Source of the DNA: an uncultured Dorea sp.
GTDB taxonomy: Bacteria > Bacillota > Clostridia > Lachnospirales > Lachnospiraceae
Assembly (NCBI GenBank): GCA_947652615.1
Contig: CANTDX010000008.1
Location: 27,940 to 91,939, forward strand
Reading direction: 5' to 3'
DNA length: 64,000 nucleotides
Shown here: positions 1 to 8,512 of the stretch, one piece after another
Layout of the letters: each line of letters starts with the position of its first letter
Numbering within the stretch: position 1 is the first letter of the stretch
Made by a program: the position numbers and the translations under genes
Notes under the pieces: model-generated
Told to the model about the DNA's origin: nothing
The model's input: only the letters and a program-made list of their open reading frames with translations
Database searches by the model: none

Positions 1-35
1 AGTGTAGCGTTACGTTCCTCACATAACACTACACT
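1..35. terminator. Inverted repeat after oppF, possible terminator
   Basis: Positions 1-12 and 24-35 pair as a 12-bp stem with one mismatch and an 11-nt loop. It begins 17 bases beyond the oppF stop codon, which fits a terminator for the opp operon. Any T-run on the minus strand would lie outside the window, so termination cannot be confirmed. Confidence 0.5.
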
Positions 36-52
36 CTGATCGCTGTATATAC

Positions 53-1018
53 CTATACCAAATGACACGCTACCATGTGTCCCGGAGCAACCTCCTTAAG
101 CTTCGGCATCTCCCCGAAGCAGCGGTCCGTCGCGAACTCGCACCGCTCCGCGAACCTGCAGCAGTTTTTGGGGTTGATCGGACTTGGAATCTCTCCCTTG
201 ATCGGGATACGTTCGTTGGCCTTGGCTTTCTTAGGGTCTGCCTCCGGAATCGCCGACAGCAGAGCCTTCGTATACGGATGCTGTGTATTCGAGAACAGCT
301 CCTCCGTCTCTGCGGTTTCCACGATCGTTCCCAGATACATAACCACTACCCGGTCTGAGATATATTTGACAACACTTAAGTCATGGGCAATAAACAGATA
401 GGTAAGCCCCATCGTCTCCTGAAGGTTCTTAAGCATGTTGATGACCTGTGCCTGGATGGATACGTCCAGGGCAGAGATCGGCTCATCACAGATAATGAAC
501 TCCGGATCTACCGACAGCGCCCTGGCAATCCCGATTCGCTGTCTCTGCCCGCCGGAGAACTCATGCGGGAAACGGGACATGTGATCCTTATTAAGGCCTA
601 CCGTCTCAAGCAACTTCTCTACCTTCGCATCTACTTCCTTCTGGGACATCCCATGCTGCTTTAGCCCCTCGCCTACGATCTCCTTGACCGTCATACGCGG
701 ATTCAGAGAAGAATACGGATTCTGGAAGATCATCTGTACCTTCCTGCAGAATTCCTTCTTCTCCGCGCCGCTAAGCTTCATGATGTTCTTGCCGTTGTAG
801 ATAACCTCACCCTTCGTGGGATTATACAGACGGATCATGCACCGCCCGGTGGTGGATTTGCCGCAGCCCGACTCTCCTACCAGGCTGACCGTCTCTCCCT
901 TGTTAATGTGGAAGGTCACATCATCTACCGCTTTCAAAGTCTCCTTGCGGCTGATGTGGAAATATTTACATAGATTATTAACCTGTACGAGAGGCTGATT
1001 CGTCTCCTGATTCGCCAT
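53..1018 (-). CDS. oppF: Oligopeptide ABC transporter ATP-binding protein OppF
   Basis: This is one of two ATPases that power oligopeptide import. It shows an N-terminal Walker A (GESGCGKS), the signature SGGQRQR, Walker B (FIICDEP), an H-loop (AHDLS) and the C-terminal oligopeptide/dipeptide extension with several cysteines (residues about 285-320) typical of OppD/OppF. Length (321 aa) is normal. The start overlaps the oppD stop by one base (TAATG) and has an AGGTG ribosome site, so the two are translationally coupled. It is the last gene of the oppABCDF run. OppF rather than OppD is assigned from gene order and from the N-terminal style ([11 protein letters not shown], then a helical insert). 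Confidence 0.93.
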   Translation of the reverse strand: MANQETNQPLVQVNNLCKYFHISRKETLKAVDDVTFHINKGETVSLVGESGCGKSTTGRCMIRLYNPTKGEVIYNGKNIMKLSGAEKKEFCRKVQMIFQNPYSSLNPRMTVKEIVGEGLKQHGMSQKEVDAKVEKLLETVGLNKDHMSRFPHEFSGGQRQRIGIARALSVDPEFIICDEPISALDVSIQAQVINMLKNLQETMGLTYLFIAHDLSVVKYISDRVVVMYLGTIVETAETEELFSNTQHPYTKALLSAIPEADPKKAKANERIPIKGEIPSPINPKNCCRFAERCEFATDRCFGEMPKLKEVAPGHMVACHLV

Positions 1019-2043
1019 TATTTCACCTCTCCTTTCTTTATCACGGTTTTCTTCATATCGGTATCCGGTGCAAACTCATGCTGCAGCCAGCAGCAAGCGG
1101 CATGCTCGTCAGAGAGCTGATAAGTCTCAGGCGGTGTATCGATACATACATCCATACAATATTCACACCGGGCTGCAAAGGGACATCCGACCGGAGGGGA
1201 GAATAAGTCAGGAGGTGTCCCTTCGATCGGTTTTAATTTCTCACCTTTAGCGGTATCCAGCCTCGCGATCGACTGCATCAGCCCTTTCGTATAAGGATGA
1301 GAAGTGTTGTAGAAGATCTCGTCTGCGGTACCTCTCTCCACGATCTTTCCTCCGTACATAACCAGAACACGGTCACAGAGCTTCGCAATCACTCCTAGAT
1401 CATGGGTGATCATGATAATAGAAGTTCCCAGCGTCTTCTGCAGGTTCTTCAAGAGGTCCAATATCTGCGCCTCAATGGTAACATCCAGAGACGTAGTCGG
1501 CTCGTCAGCGATAACGATACTCGGGCTTCCTACCAGCGCGATCGCGATCATGACACGCTGCTTCATACCGCCGGACAACTCATGCGGATACTGCTTATAT
1601 CTGCGCTCTCCGTCAGAGATTCCTACTAATTTCAGGATCTCCAGAGCCTTCTGCTTCTTCTCGGCCGCGCTCATACCCTTCTTGCCCACGAAGACCTCTT
1701 CGATCTGTTTGCCGATCCTCATGGTCGGATTCAGGGATGTCATCGGATCTTGGAAGATGAATCCAATCTCCGTCCCCCGCATATTACGGAGCGCCTTCTT
1801 ATCCATCTTGAGCACATCGTCGCCCTTGTACAAGATCTGGCCGCCCTCGAAGAATCCCGGGGGCTCCGGATTCAGTCTCATGATACAGGAAGAAGTAACA
1901 CTCTTCCCGCAGCCCGACTCTCCTACGATACCCAAGATCTCACCTGGACGCACTTCAAAGCTTACATCACGGACTGCCTTTACGACACCTCCATAAGTAC
2001 GAAAGGAGAATGTCAGATTCTTAACTTCTAATAAATTTTCCAT
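1018..2043 (-). CDS. oppD: Oligopeptide ABC transporter ATP-binding protein OppD
   Basis: This is the second ATPase of the oligopeptide importer. It has Walker A GESGCGKS, the Q-loop region FIFQDP, signature SGGMKQR, Walker B (IVIADEP) and the cysteine-containing C-terminal oligopeptide domain (about 285-320). Its 341 aa match the family. A strong AAGGAG site precedes the ATG. It sits 15 bases after oppC and overlaps oppF by one base. Partner: OppF, on the cytoplasmic face of the OppBC channel. Confidence 0.93.
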   Translation of the reverse strand: MENLLEVKNLTFSFRTYGGVVKAVRDVSFEVRPGEILGIVGESGCGKSVTSSCIMRLNPEPPGFFEGGQILYKGDDVLKMDKKALRNMRGTEIGFIFQDPMTSLNPTMRIGKQIEEVFVGKKGMSAAEKKQKALEILKLVGISDGERRYKQYPHELSGGMKQRVMIAIALVGSPSIVIADEPTTSLDVTIEAQILDLLKNLQKTLGTSIIMITHDLGVIAKLCDRVLVMYGGKIVERGTADEIFYNTSHPYTKGLMQSIARLDTAKGEKLKPIEGTPPDLFSPPVGCPFAARCEYCMDVCIDTPPETYQLSDEHAACCWLQHEFAPDTDMKKTVIKKGEVK

Positions 2044-2058
2044 CTTCTTACTCCTTTC

Positions 2059-2982
2059 CTATTCTGTTCCTCGAAGCTTCGGGTCAAATGCATCACGAAG
2101 TCCGTCGCCCAACAGGTTCAGGGCAAGCATAGTCGTACAGATCAGCGTTGCCGGGATCACGACCTGATAAGGATTGATACGAAGCTGTGCGATACCCTCT
2201 TTGGCCAGTACTCCCCAGCTGCACCCCGGCGGCTTGATACCCAGACCGATATAGCTTAAGAATGCCTCCTGGAAGATGGCTCCTGGGATCGCCATGGTAA
2301 GATTCGTGATAATGAGTCCCATGACATTCGGCAGGATATGCTTCACGATAATCACCATATCCGGCACACCCAGGATCCTCGCCGCCGCAACGAAATCCGA
2401 CTCTCTGAGCTTGAGCACTTCACCCCGGACGAAACGGCAGCTCCCGATCCATCCTACCATACACATGGCTATGATCAGACAGTGTACGCCGTTACCGATC
2501 ACCACCATCAGCAGGATCGTAACGATCATGCTTGGAATTCCATACAATACATCTACGATACGCTGGATCAGCATATCCACCTTACCGCCGTAGAAGCCGG
2601 AGATGCCTCCCATGATTGAACCGACGAAAGCATTGATCATACTTGCCGCGAATCCGATCGTAAGGGATACTCTCGCGCCCATCCAGGCACGTACCCAGAG
2701 ATCCCGCCCCAGGGAATCCGTACCGAACCAATGCACGGATGAAGGCGGCTGGTTCATCTTCTCCACACTCTGAGTCGCATAGTCAAACCCGCTTAACATC
2801 GGCGCAAATATCGCCATAAGTATATACAGGCCGATCAGGCACAGGGAGAAGAACGCGATCTTATTCTTGCGGATTCGTCTCCATGCATCCTGCCAATAAC
2901 CGATATTTGGGCGGGAAATGGACTCCATGCTCTTAGCATTCTTTCCAATAATATTAAATTTATCTCTTGTTATCTCTGCCAT
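2059..2982 (-). CDS. oppC: Oligopeptide ABC transporter permease OppC
   Basis: Membrane permease half of the peptide importer. It has a cytoplasmic N-terminus with the OppC_N helix (about residues 35-60, FFSLCLIGLYILMAIFAPML) and then a BPD_transp_1 domain with about five further membrane segments. The EAA-type coupling loop (FVAAARILGVPD) contacts the ATPases. 307 aa is usual. It lies 11 bases after oppB and 15 before oppD. Confidence 0.93.
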   Translation of the reverse strand: MAEITRDKFNIIGKNAKSMESISRPNIGYWQDAWRRIRKNKIAFFSLCLIGLYILMAIFAPMLSGFDYATQSVEKMNQPPSSVHWFGTDSLGRDLWVRAWMGARVSLTIGFAASMINAFVGSIMGGISGFYGGKVDMLIQRIVDVLYGIPSMIVTILLMVVIGNGVHCLIIAMCMVGWIGSCRFVRGEVLKLRESDFVAAARILGVPDMVIIVKHILPNVMGLIITNLTMAIPGAIFQEAFLSYIGLGIKPPGCSWGVLAKEGIAQLRINPYQVVIPATLICTTMLALNLLGDGLRDAFDPKLRGTE

Positions 2983-2993
2983 ATCCGCTTCAC

Positions 2994-3920
2994 CTACGCT
3001 TTCTTTCCGCTGAGTCGGATTCTCGGATCCACGATACCATACAGGATATCCACGATCAGGATCGCTATGACAAGGAATGCGCCGTAGAAGATCGTCATCC
3101 CCAGAACCAACGTATAATCAGCCATATTAATACTGTCAACATAATATTTGCCCATACCCGGAATCGCGAACAGCGCCTCGATTACGAAAGTACCCGTGAG
3201 TACAGCCGCAACCGTAGGACCCATGATCGTAATGATCGGGGTGATCGCATTACGGATCTGGTGCTTGAAGGTCACGCGGAACTCTGACAGTCCCTTTGCC
3301 CTGGCCGTCTTCGTATAATCTGAGGTTACGACCTCCAGCATACTGGAGCGCATCAGACGCGATACCGATGCCAGGGTATAGAATCCCACAGCAATAGACG
3401 GCAGGATGGTATGCTTGAAGCTGGTATACTGCGCAACCGGCAATAGCTGCCATTTGATCCCGAAGAAATACTGCAGAAGCGACCCCATGATGAAGTCCGG
3501 TATGGACGTTCCTATGATCGCGATCAGGATACAGAAGAAATCCAGCTTCTTCCCGCGGTTCAGCGCCGCTATGATCCCCAGTATAATTCCGAAAAAGAAC
3601 GCAAAACACAGCGCCCTGATCCCTAAGTCCGCAGAGAACGGGAAAGATTCGGAGATAATACGGTTGACCGTACGTCCTTCATACTTCATGGAGTAGCCAA
3701 GATCACCGCGGATAACATTCTTCATATAGGTTACATACTGTACCGGCAGCGGTTTGTCAAGGCCGTAATACGCCTCTAAGTTCGCCTTGATCTCAGGTGT
3801 CATCTTCGGATTGGAAAACGGATCACCCGGCAGCAAACGTACCAGCACGAACACGATACTTACAAGTACGAATAATGTCACGATTGCAAGCAGCACTCGT
3901 TTTATTATATATTTTGCCAT
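2994..3920 (-). CDS. oppB: Oligopeptide ABC transporter permease OppB
   Basis: Permease partner of OppC, with about six membrane segments starting at AKYIIKRVLLAIVTLFVLVS, the conserved LPGDPF segment after helix 1 and an EAA loop (YTKTARAKGLS). I take the start at ATG 3920, which has an AAGGAG site about 7 bases upstream; an in-frame ATG ten codons earlier (3950) lacks one. The gene follows a terminator-like hairpin and a large inverted repeat after oppA, an arrangement that usually makes the binding protein more abundant than the channel. Confidence 0.92.
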   Translation of the reverse strand: MAKYIIKRVLLAIVTLFVLVSIVFVLVRLLPGDPFSNPKMTPEIKANLEAYYGLDKPLPVQYVTYMKNVIRGDLGYSMKYEGRTVNRIISESFPFSADLGIRALCFAFFFGIILGIIAALNRGKKLDFFCILIAIIGTSIPDFIMGSLLQYFFGIKWQLLPVAQYTSFKHTILPSIAVGFYTLASVSRLMRSSMLEVVTSDYTKTARAKGLSEFRVTFKHQIRNAITPIITIMGPTVAAVLTGTFVIEALFAIPGMGKYYVDSINMADYTLVLGMTIFYGAFLVIAILIVDILYGIVDPRIRLSGKKA

Positions 3921-3953
3921 GTGTTTCTCCTTTCTCTTGTCTTGTGGCAATTA

Positions 3954-4013
3954 TTTGACAATTTTGATTATCCCACACCTCTTAAATTTCCCTGAATAAT
4001 CAAAATTGTCAAA
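3954..4013. repeat. 18-bp inverted repeat between oppA and oppB
   Basis: Positions 3954-3971 and 3996-4013 are perfect inverted complements (arm core TTGACAATTTTGATTA) around a 24-nt loop. Transcribed from minus, it would form a very long A/U-rich stem directly downstream of the oppA terminator hairpin. It could stabilise the oppA 3' end, act as an RNase III site, or be a tiny repeat element. No -10 lies at a proper distance from the internal TTGACA, so I do not call it a promoter. Confidence 0.8.
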
Positions 4014-4038
4014 AGGGGAACCGTATTACGGCTCCCCT
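4014..4038 (-). terminator. Terminator/attenuator after oppA
   Basis: On the minus strand AGGGGAGCCGT pairs with ACGGTTCCCCT around a very short loop and runs into TTTT. It lies 34 bases past the oppA stop. Because oppBCDF continue in the same direction with no clear promoter of their own, it probably acts as a partial terminator. Confidence 0.7.
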
Positions 4039-4071
4039 CGCTTAAAACCATGCTTTACAATTCACTAACGA

Positions 4072-5751
4072 TTATTCTGCTAAATCTGCATATACAAGGT
4101 TAAAGTCGTATCCAACGAAGTATACGTTGAAGTTCTCGATCTTCGGATTCACAAGATAGGTATCCTGGCGTAACTGAAGCGGTACTAAAGCCGCGTCTTC
4201 TTCAAGGAAAAGCTTCTCAGCCGCAAATAATAGATCCTGTCTTGTCTTCGCATCTGTCTCAGTCGTAGACTTCTCAAGATACTCGTCATATTTCGGATTG
4301 TTGTAACCGGAGTGGTTGTACTGTCCGTCGCTGATCCACAGCTCAAGGTAAGAATATGCGTCAGAGTAATCCGGTACCCAGCCGGTAACTACCATATCAT
4401 AATCAAGATCCTGCTCTCTCTGGAGTCTCTCTTTGTAGGTTACCTGCTCGATCTCTACCTTGATACCAAGGTTCTTCTCATACTGCTCCTTTAATACCTC
4501 TGCCTGCTTCTTAGCATTCTCCGTATCGGTTGTAAGAAGTGTGACTTGGATATCTGCCGGTGAAGATACTCCAAGCTCCTTTACTGCCTTATCAAGATAC
4601 TCTTTTGCCTTCGCGTCATCATTCTCAAGCGGGAACGGCTCATACGGATAAGCCTCGCCGTATGTGGTATCTGCTGATGTTACATTTGGAAGGACAAGTC
4701 TCTGTGCCGGTACATATGTATCATAGTTCACAAGTGTGTTGTATTCCTTCCTGTTCAGGCCAAAGTTCATCGCGAATCTTAAGTTCTTATTCGCAAACGC
4801 CTTGCCCTCTGTCTGGTTGAGCATGATATAATCATCCGCGCCTGTGAAATATGCCTCTGTGTTCAGCTCGCCTTCTGCATACTGAGGAACCATATCGGAA
4901 GGAACGATGGTAATGTCAACCTCGTTCTGTTCGAACATCGCCACACCTGTCTTAGCATCCAGTACGGTCTTGATGCAGATCTCGTCAAGCTTGATGCTGT
5001 CAGCATCCCAGTAATCCGGGTTCTTGGTCATGATCAGCTCGTCGCCGTGCTTCCACTCAGACATTACGAATGGTCCGTTGTAAGCAGCCTTCTCCGGATC
5101 TGCCGCATATTCTGCACCATACTTTTCAACAAGGTCTTTTCTTGCCGGTCCGAACGCACACATAGAAGCCATCGCATCAAAGTATACTGCCGGATGCTCC
5201 AGCGTGATCTCTACAGTCTTATCATCCAGAGCCTTTACTCCAAGCTCTTCTACCGGAACCTCACCGTTATTGACAGCAGTACCGTTCTTCAATATATATC
5301 CGATGAATGCATAATCAGCAGCAAAATCTGGATCCATCAACCTCTGCATACCATATACATAATCCTCAGCCTTAACGTCTTCGCCGTCGCTCCATTTCAG
5401 TCCGTCACGCAGATGGAAGGTATATACCAGACCGTCGTCGGATACTTCCCATGTCTCAGCAGCATCGCCCACTACTTCGCCTTCCTTATTCCTTGTCAGG
5501 CAGGCAAGTACATGGATATTGGCAGATGCAGAACTGATCGAGTTACTGTTCTGCGGGTCCATAGACGGAACATCCTCACGCAGAGTATATGTAACTCTCT
5601 TCTTACCGCCTGCATCGGAGCTTCCGCCGTCAGAATCTGATCCTGAACCTGCTCCGCTGTCTCCTCCTCCTGATCCCGGCGTACTGCAGCCGGTCACCAT
5701 TGCGGCTGTCATAGCCATTGCTAAAAATGCGGCTAATAATCTCTTCTTCAT
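4072..5751 (-). CDS. oppA: Oligopeptide-binding lipoprotein OppA
   Basis: Extracellular substrate-binding protein (SBP_bac_5) that delivers peptides to OppBC. It has a lipoprotein signal (KKR, hydrophobic core, lipobox VTGC at about residues 19-22), a Gly/Ser/Asp-rich tether to about residue 50, then the binding domain with typical segments (TYTLREDVPSMDPQ, FHLRDGLKWSDG, NPDYWD). 559 aa fits the family. An AAGGAGG site lies just upstream. It is the first opp gene, 87 bases after the GH127 gene, which has its own promoter; no good oppA promoter is visible in that gap. Confidence 0.93.
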   Translation of the reverse strand: MKKRLLAAFLAMAMTAAMVTGCSTPGSGGGDSGAGSGSDSDGGSSDAGGKKRVTYTLREDVPSMDPQNSNSISSASANIHVLACLTRNKEGEVVGDAAETWEVSDDGLVYTFHLRDGLKWSDGEDVKAEDYVYGMQRLMDPDFAADYAFIGYILKNGTAVNNGEVPVEELGVKALDDKTVEITLEHPAVYFDAMASMCAFGPARKDLVEKYGAEYAADPEKAAYNGPFVMSEWKHGDELIMTKNPDYWDADSIKLDEICIKTVLDAKTGVAMFEQNEVDITIVPSDMVPQYAEGELNTEAYFTGADDYIMLNQTEGKAFANKNLRFAMNFGLNRKEYNTLVNYDTYVPAQRLVLPNVTSADTTYGEAYPYEPFPLENDDAKAKEYLDKAVKELGVSSPADIQVTLLTTDTENAKKQAEVLKEQYEKNLGIKVEIEQVTYKERLQREQDLDYDMVVTGWVPDYSDAYSYLELWISDGQYNHSGYNNPKYDEYLEKSTTETDAKTRQDLLFAAEKLFLEEDAALVPLQLRQDTYLVNPKIENFNVYFVGYDFNLVYADLAE

Positions 5752-5838
5752 AAAGAATCCTCCTTTTTATTATATTAGCTCTATGTAGCTTAACAGGTCC
5801 TCATATACGATGCGCATACAACTCCCTGGTTCTACCAA

Positions 5839-7620
5839 TCATGCACCGCAGATTCCATACACATGATAGCTTTCTTCGTCTACCATACACAACGGAATCC
5901 ACCTCGTTCCCTCACAGATGAACGTAAGCCTCTCTTCCGCCGGCGCCATCTTCTCTTCTATATCCGTCTCCGTAAACGGAAGCTTCAAGAAGCCCTTCTC
6001 CTCGGACAATGCCGCCATAACAAACGGTCCGTAGGCAATTGCCGCCCTCTCCGGGATATCCGCTGCCCGAAGGATTCGGAAACTGAATGTAAATGTGAGT
6101 TCAAACGTGATCTCCTCCGAGAAATCCCTTGTAAATACCAGGTAACCGTCCTCGTCGGGTTCTACGGCAAGCTTCCTGCCATTCTCTTCTATCTCATATC
6201 CCCGTACACGAACTCCATTCTCTTCCGCACCTGCGGCGTTCACAGTCCACTTCGGCAGACGGATCTTGATTGTATGGACTCCAGAACCCTTCACGGTAAT
6301 TCTTGTCCTCTCCGGATGACCGCCGACCGCCTCCTGCCGGATATGGACATCCCTTTCTGCCCACTCAAGCACAGACGGAATAAAAAGATTCACATAGAAC
6401 TCATCCTCCCGGTGGAAATAGATCCCATCCCTGTACTTGAAATGACTCTCCATACCGGTGCCGTGGCAGCAACTATTCTCCCACAGGAATTCCCTCTTCG
6501 CTCCCGGCTCTAACGGGAAGAAATACGTGCTCTCCCCCGTAGGGCGCTTATCCTGGGACGCCAGGATATGATTCAGGACCGTCCTCTCATAGTAATCCAT
6601 ATAACGGCTCTTCGGCTCATACTGGAATAACTCCTTCGTAAGCTTCAGCATGTTATAAGACGCACAAGTCTCCTGTGTCTTCTTCGTAAGTAGATCTCCG
6701 ATCCGGTCCTTAGCGAAGAACTTCTCGCTCTCCCCGCAGCCTCCCGGCGCATAGGTATGCCCGTCCGTGACGATCTGCCAGAAAAACCGCGCCATATCAT
6801 AGTACCGCTTCTCACCTGCAGCCTTGTATATCTCCAGTGCGCCAAGCATCTGCGGAATATGCTGGTTCGCGTGCATCTGGTCAAGCTCGTCCCTCTTCTG
6901 CTCCAACGGATAGATCAGCTTCTTATTGTCAAACAGCTTCGCACAGTCAATGAATTCTTCCCGGCCTGTCAGCATATACAACTGTGCCATGATAACGTTC
7001 ATCGCCCCGAATTCACCGGCGATATACATGCTCCACATCCTGGTCCGCTGCTGATATGTAAGCTTAGAAAGCCTTCTCCACACCCACAGTCCCAATCTCT
7101 CGGATACTGCAAGCGCTTCTTTTGCCCCTGCATATGTATAACAATCCAGCAGCCCCGCGAAGATCTTATGCAGCGTATAATACGGCGCCCAGATCGTCGG
7201 ATACTCCACGTATTCCTCCAACTGATCAAACTGGTCCGGGAGATACCCGCTTAAGAAGCCCTCTCCCACACCTTCCATCTTCGAAAACGCGTCCTGGCAC
7301 TCTGCCAGGCTCTTTACCATATATAACGCCTTCTCCCTGAAACGCTCATCGCCGGCCGCATGATAACACAGTGCCAATGCCGACATATAATGCCCCGTCG
7401 TATGTCCCTTGATCTGGCTCTCCCACTTCTCCCAGCCGTCCAACGGTACTGCTCCGCAGGTATCAAGGCCCGCAGCCCGCCGGAAATTATACAGCATCCT
7501 GTCATCCTCGACAGAAAGGAGATACTCCTTCATCCGCTCCTGGGCATCATAGAAAGGACTCTCCGGCAAAAGCCTGATCACTGCATCATCGCATCCGTGT
7601 ATACTGCCTATTGATTTCAT
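5839..7620 (-). CDS. GH127 family beta-L-arabinofuranosidase (DUF1680)
   Basis: Predicted intracellular glycosidase releasing L-arabinofuranose from plant-derived oligosaccharides. The helical (alpha/alpha)6 barrel occupies about residues 10-420, followed by beta-sandwich domains. The GH127 zinc/nucleophile set is visible: Glu317-x-Cys319 (QETCASYN) and Cys384-Cys385 (ENSCCHG), matching the E-x-C and CC motifs of HypBA1. No signal peptide is present. 593 aa is slightly short for the family. Start ATG 7620 has an AGGTG site. A good promoter and two tandem palindromic operators lie directly upstream. No arabinose genes neighbour it, so the true substrate is inferred from family only. Confidence 0.85.
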   Translation of the reverse strand: MKSIGSIHGCDDAVIRLLPESPFYDAQERMKEYLLSVEDDRMLYNFRRAAGLDTCGAVPLDGWEKWESQIKGHTTGHYMSALALCYHAAGDERFREKALYMVKSLAECQDAFSKMEGVGEGFLSGYLPDQFDQLEEYVEYPTIWAPYYTLHKIFAGLLDCYTYAGAKEALAVSERLGLWVWRRLSKLTYQQRTRMWSMYIAGEFGAMNVIMAQLYMLTGREEFIDCAKLFDNKKLIYPLEQKRDELDQMHANQHIPQMLGALEIYKAAGEKRYYDMARFFWQIVTDGHTYAPGGCGESEKFFAKDRIGDLLTKKTQETCASYNMLKLTKELFQYEPKSRYMDYYERTVLNHILASQDKRPTGESTYFFPLEPGAKREFLWENSCCHGTGMESHFKYRDGIYFHREDEFYVNLFIPSVLEWAERDVHIRQEAVGGHPERTRITVKGSGVHTIKIRLPKWTVNAAGAEENGVRVRGYEIEENGRKLAVEPDEDGYLVFTRDFSEEITFELTFTFSFRILRAADIPERAAIAYGPFVMAALSEEKGFLKLPFTETDIEEKMAPAEERLTFICEGTRWIPLCMVDEESYHVYGICGA

Positions 7621-7632
7621 CGATAATCACCT

Positions 7633-7658
7633 ATAACGTTAATCCATTAACGTTAATC
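7633..7658. promoter_or_regulatory. Tandem palindromic operators before the GH127 gene
   Basis: TAACGTTAATC occurs twice, at 7634-7644 and 7648-7658, repeating every 14 bp. The second copy sits in a perfect 12-bp palindrome ATTAACGTTAAT (7646-7657). Centred-CG palindromes of this kind are typical LacI/GalR-family operators. They lie in the predicted 5' leader, between the transcription start and the ribosome site, where a bound repressor would block elongation. The regulator is not in the window. Confidence 0.6.
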
Positions 7659-7686
7659 TCTCCCGAAATAAAAATAAATATGATTA

Positions 7687-7715
7687 ATTTTATCATTTTC
7701 CGGCACACTGGTCAA
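7687..7715 (-). promoter_or_regulatory. Sigma-A promoter of the GH127 gene
   Basis: On minus, TTGACC (7715-7710), a 17-bp spacer and TAAAAT (7692-7687). Transcription would start near 7680 and give a leader of about 60 nt that contains the tandem operators. Confidence 0.75.
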
Positions 7716-7765
7716 GAAAACTCTAACAAACAATGCACTGTAAATTGTTGACAATTCTCTATAAT

Positions 7766-7809
7766 CCTTAAAAATACGGGAATTGTCAGCACGACAACTC
7801 CCGTATTTT
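7766..7809 (-). terminator. Terminator of the ktr/trk transcription unit
   Basis: Positions 7771-7787 and 7793-7809 pair over 17 bp with one mismatch around a 5-nt loop, followed on minus by a T-run. It lies about 30 bases after the TrkA-like stop codon (7840). Confidence 0.85.
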
Positions 7810-7839
7810 AGAAAAATTTAATAATACACCCTGTTCCTT

Positions 7840-8481
7840 TTATATCCTCTCCAACGCCTCATTCGAGCCTATCAGCATCAATATCATCCCTTCCTTCAGC
7901 GCCACGTCCGGATCCGGCGTAATCTCCACATGATCTCCTTCCTTCACCCCGACAACATTCACTCCATAGGTTCTTCTGACATCCAGATCCTTCAGCGTCC
8001 TGCCGATCCATCGCTTTGGCACGGCAGTCTCTACAATACTGTAATCCGGCGATAATTCAATCCAGTCAGCAAGGTTCGCAGACAGCAGATTCTTCGCGAT
8101 CTTCCGTCCCATCTCTTCCTCCGGGAAAACCACCGCATCCGCGCCCACCTTCCGAAGCACCTGGGCGTATCTTGCATTATGCGCCTTGCACAGGATATAC
8201 GGGATCCCCATCTCTTTCGCCGCCAATGTCGCCAGTATACTGCCCTCCAGATTCTCAGATGAAGCCACAACAATCCCGTCATAATTCCTTGACCCCAGAG
8301 ATTGCAAGAGGTCCGGATTGCCGATATCCGCCTGCATGGCATAAGTGACCTTATCTGCGATATCATTGATCCGCTCCATATCCTGATCTACGGCCACAAC
8401 ATCACACCCTAACTGCTGCAGAGTCACCGCAACGCTTGCGCCGAAGCTTCCAAGCCCCAGTACCACAAACTGTTTCTTCAT
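7840..8481 (-). CDS. ktrA: Potassium uptake regulatory subunit, KtrA/TrkA family
   Basis: Cytoplasmic gating ring for the adjacent potassium channel. RCK_N (about residues 1-130) has a Rossmann nucleotide loop GLGSFGASVA and an acidic residue ending strand 2 (VAVDQD). RCK_C (about 135-213) is the usual small regulatory domain, which in Gram-positive KtrA/KtrC binds c-di-AMP. 213 aa matches KtrA/KtrC rather than the double-length TrkA of enterics. It lies 31 bases after the channel gene in one transcript. Whether it is the A or C paralogue cannot be told. Confidence 0.88.
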   Translation of the reverse strand: MKKQFVVLGLGSFGASVAVTLQQLGCDVVAVDQDMERINDIADKVTYAMQADIGNPDLLQSLGSRNYDGIVVASSENLEGSILATLAAKEMGIPYILCKAHNARYAQVLRKVGADAVVFPEEEMGRKIAKNLLSANLADWIELSPDYSIVETAVPKRWIGRTLKDLDVRRTYGVNVVGVKEGDHVEITPDPDVALKEGMILMLIGSNEALERI

Positions 8482-8512
8482 AAATTATGTCTCCTTTTCC
8501 TGTAATCTACTC

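Noticed and set aside
5752..5838. TATAAT just before oppA as its promoter
   Set aside because: The box almost touches the ribosome site, leaving no room for a start point, and no -35 lies at the right distance.
7749..7766. TTGACA and TATAAT close together
   Set aside because: Only 6 bp separate them and no plus-strand gene follows, so it cannot be a sigma-A promoter.
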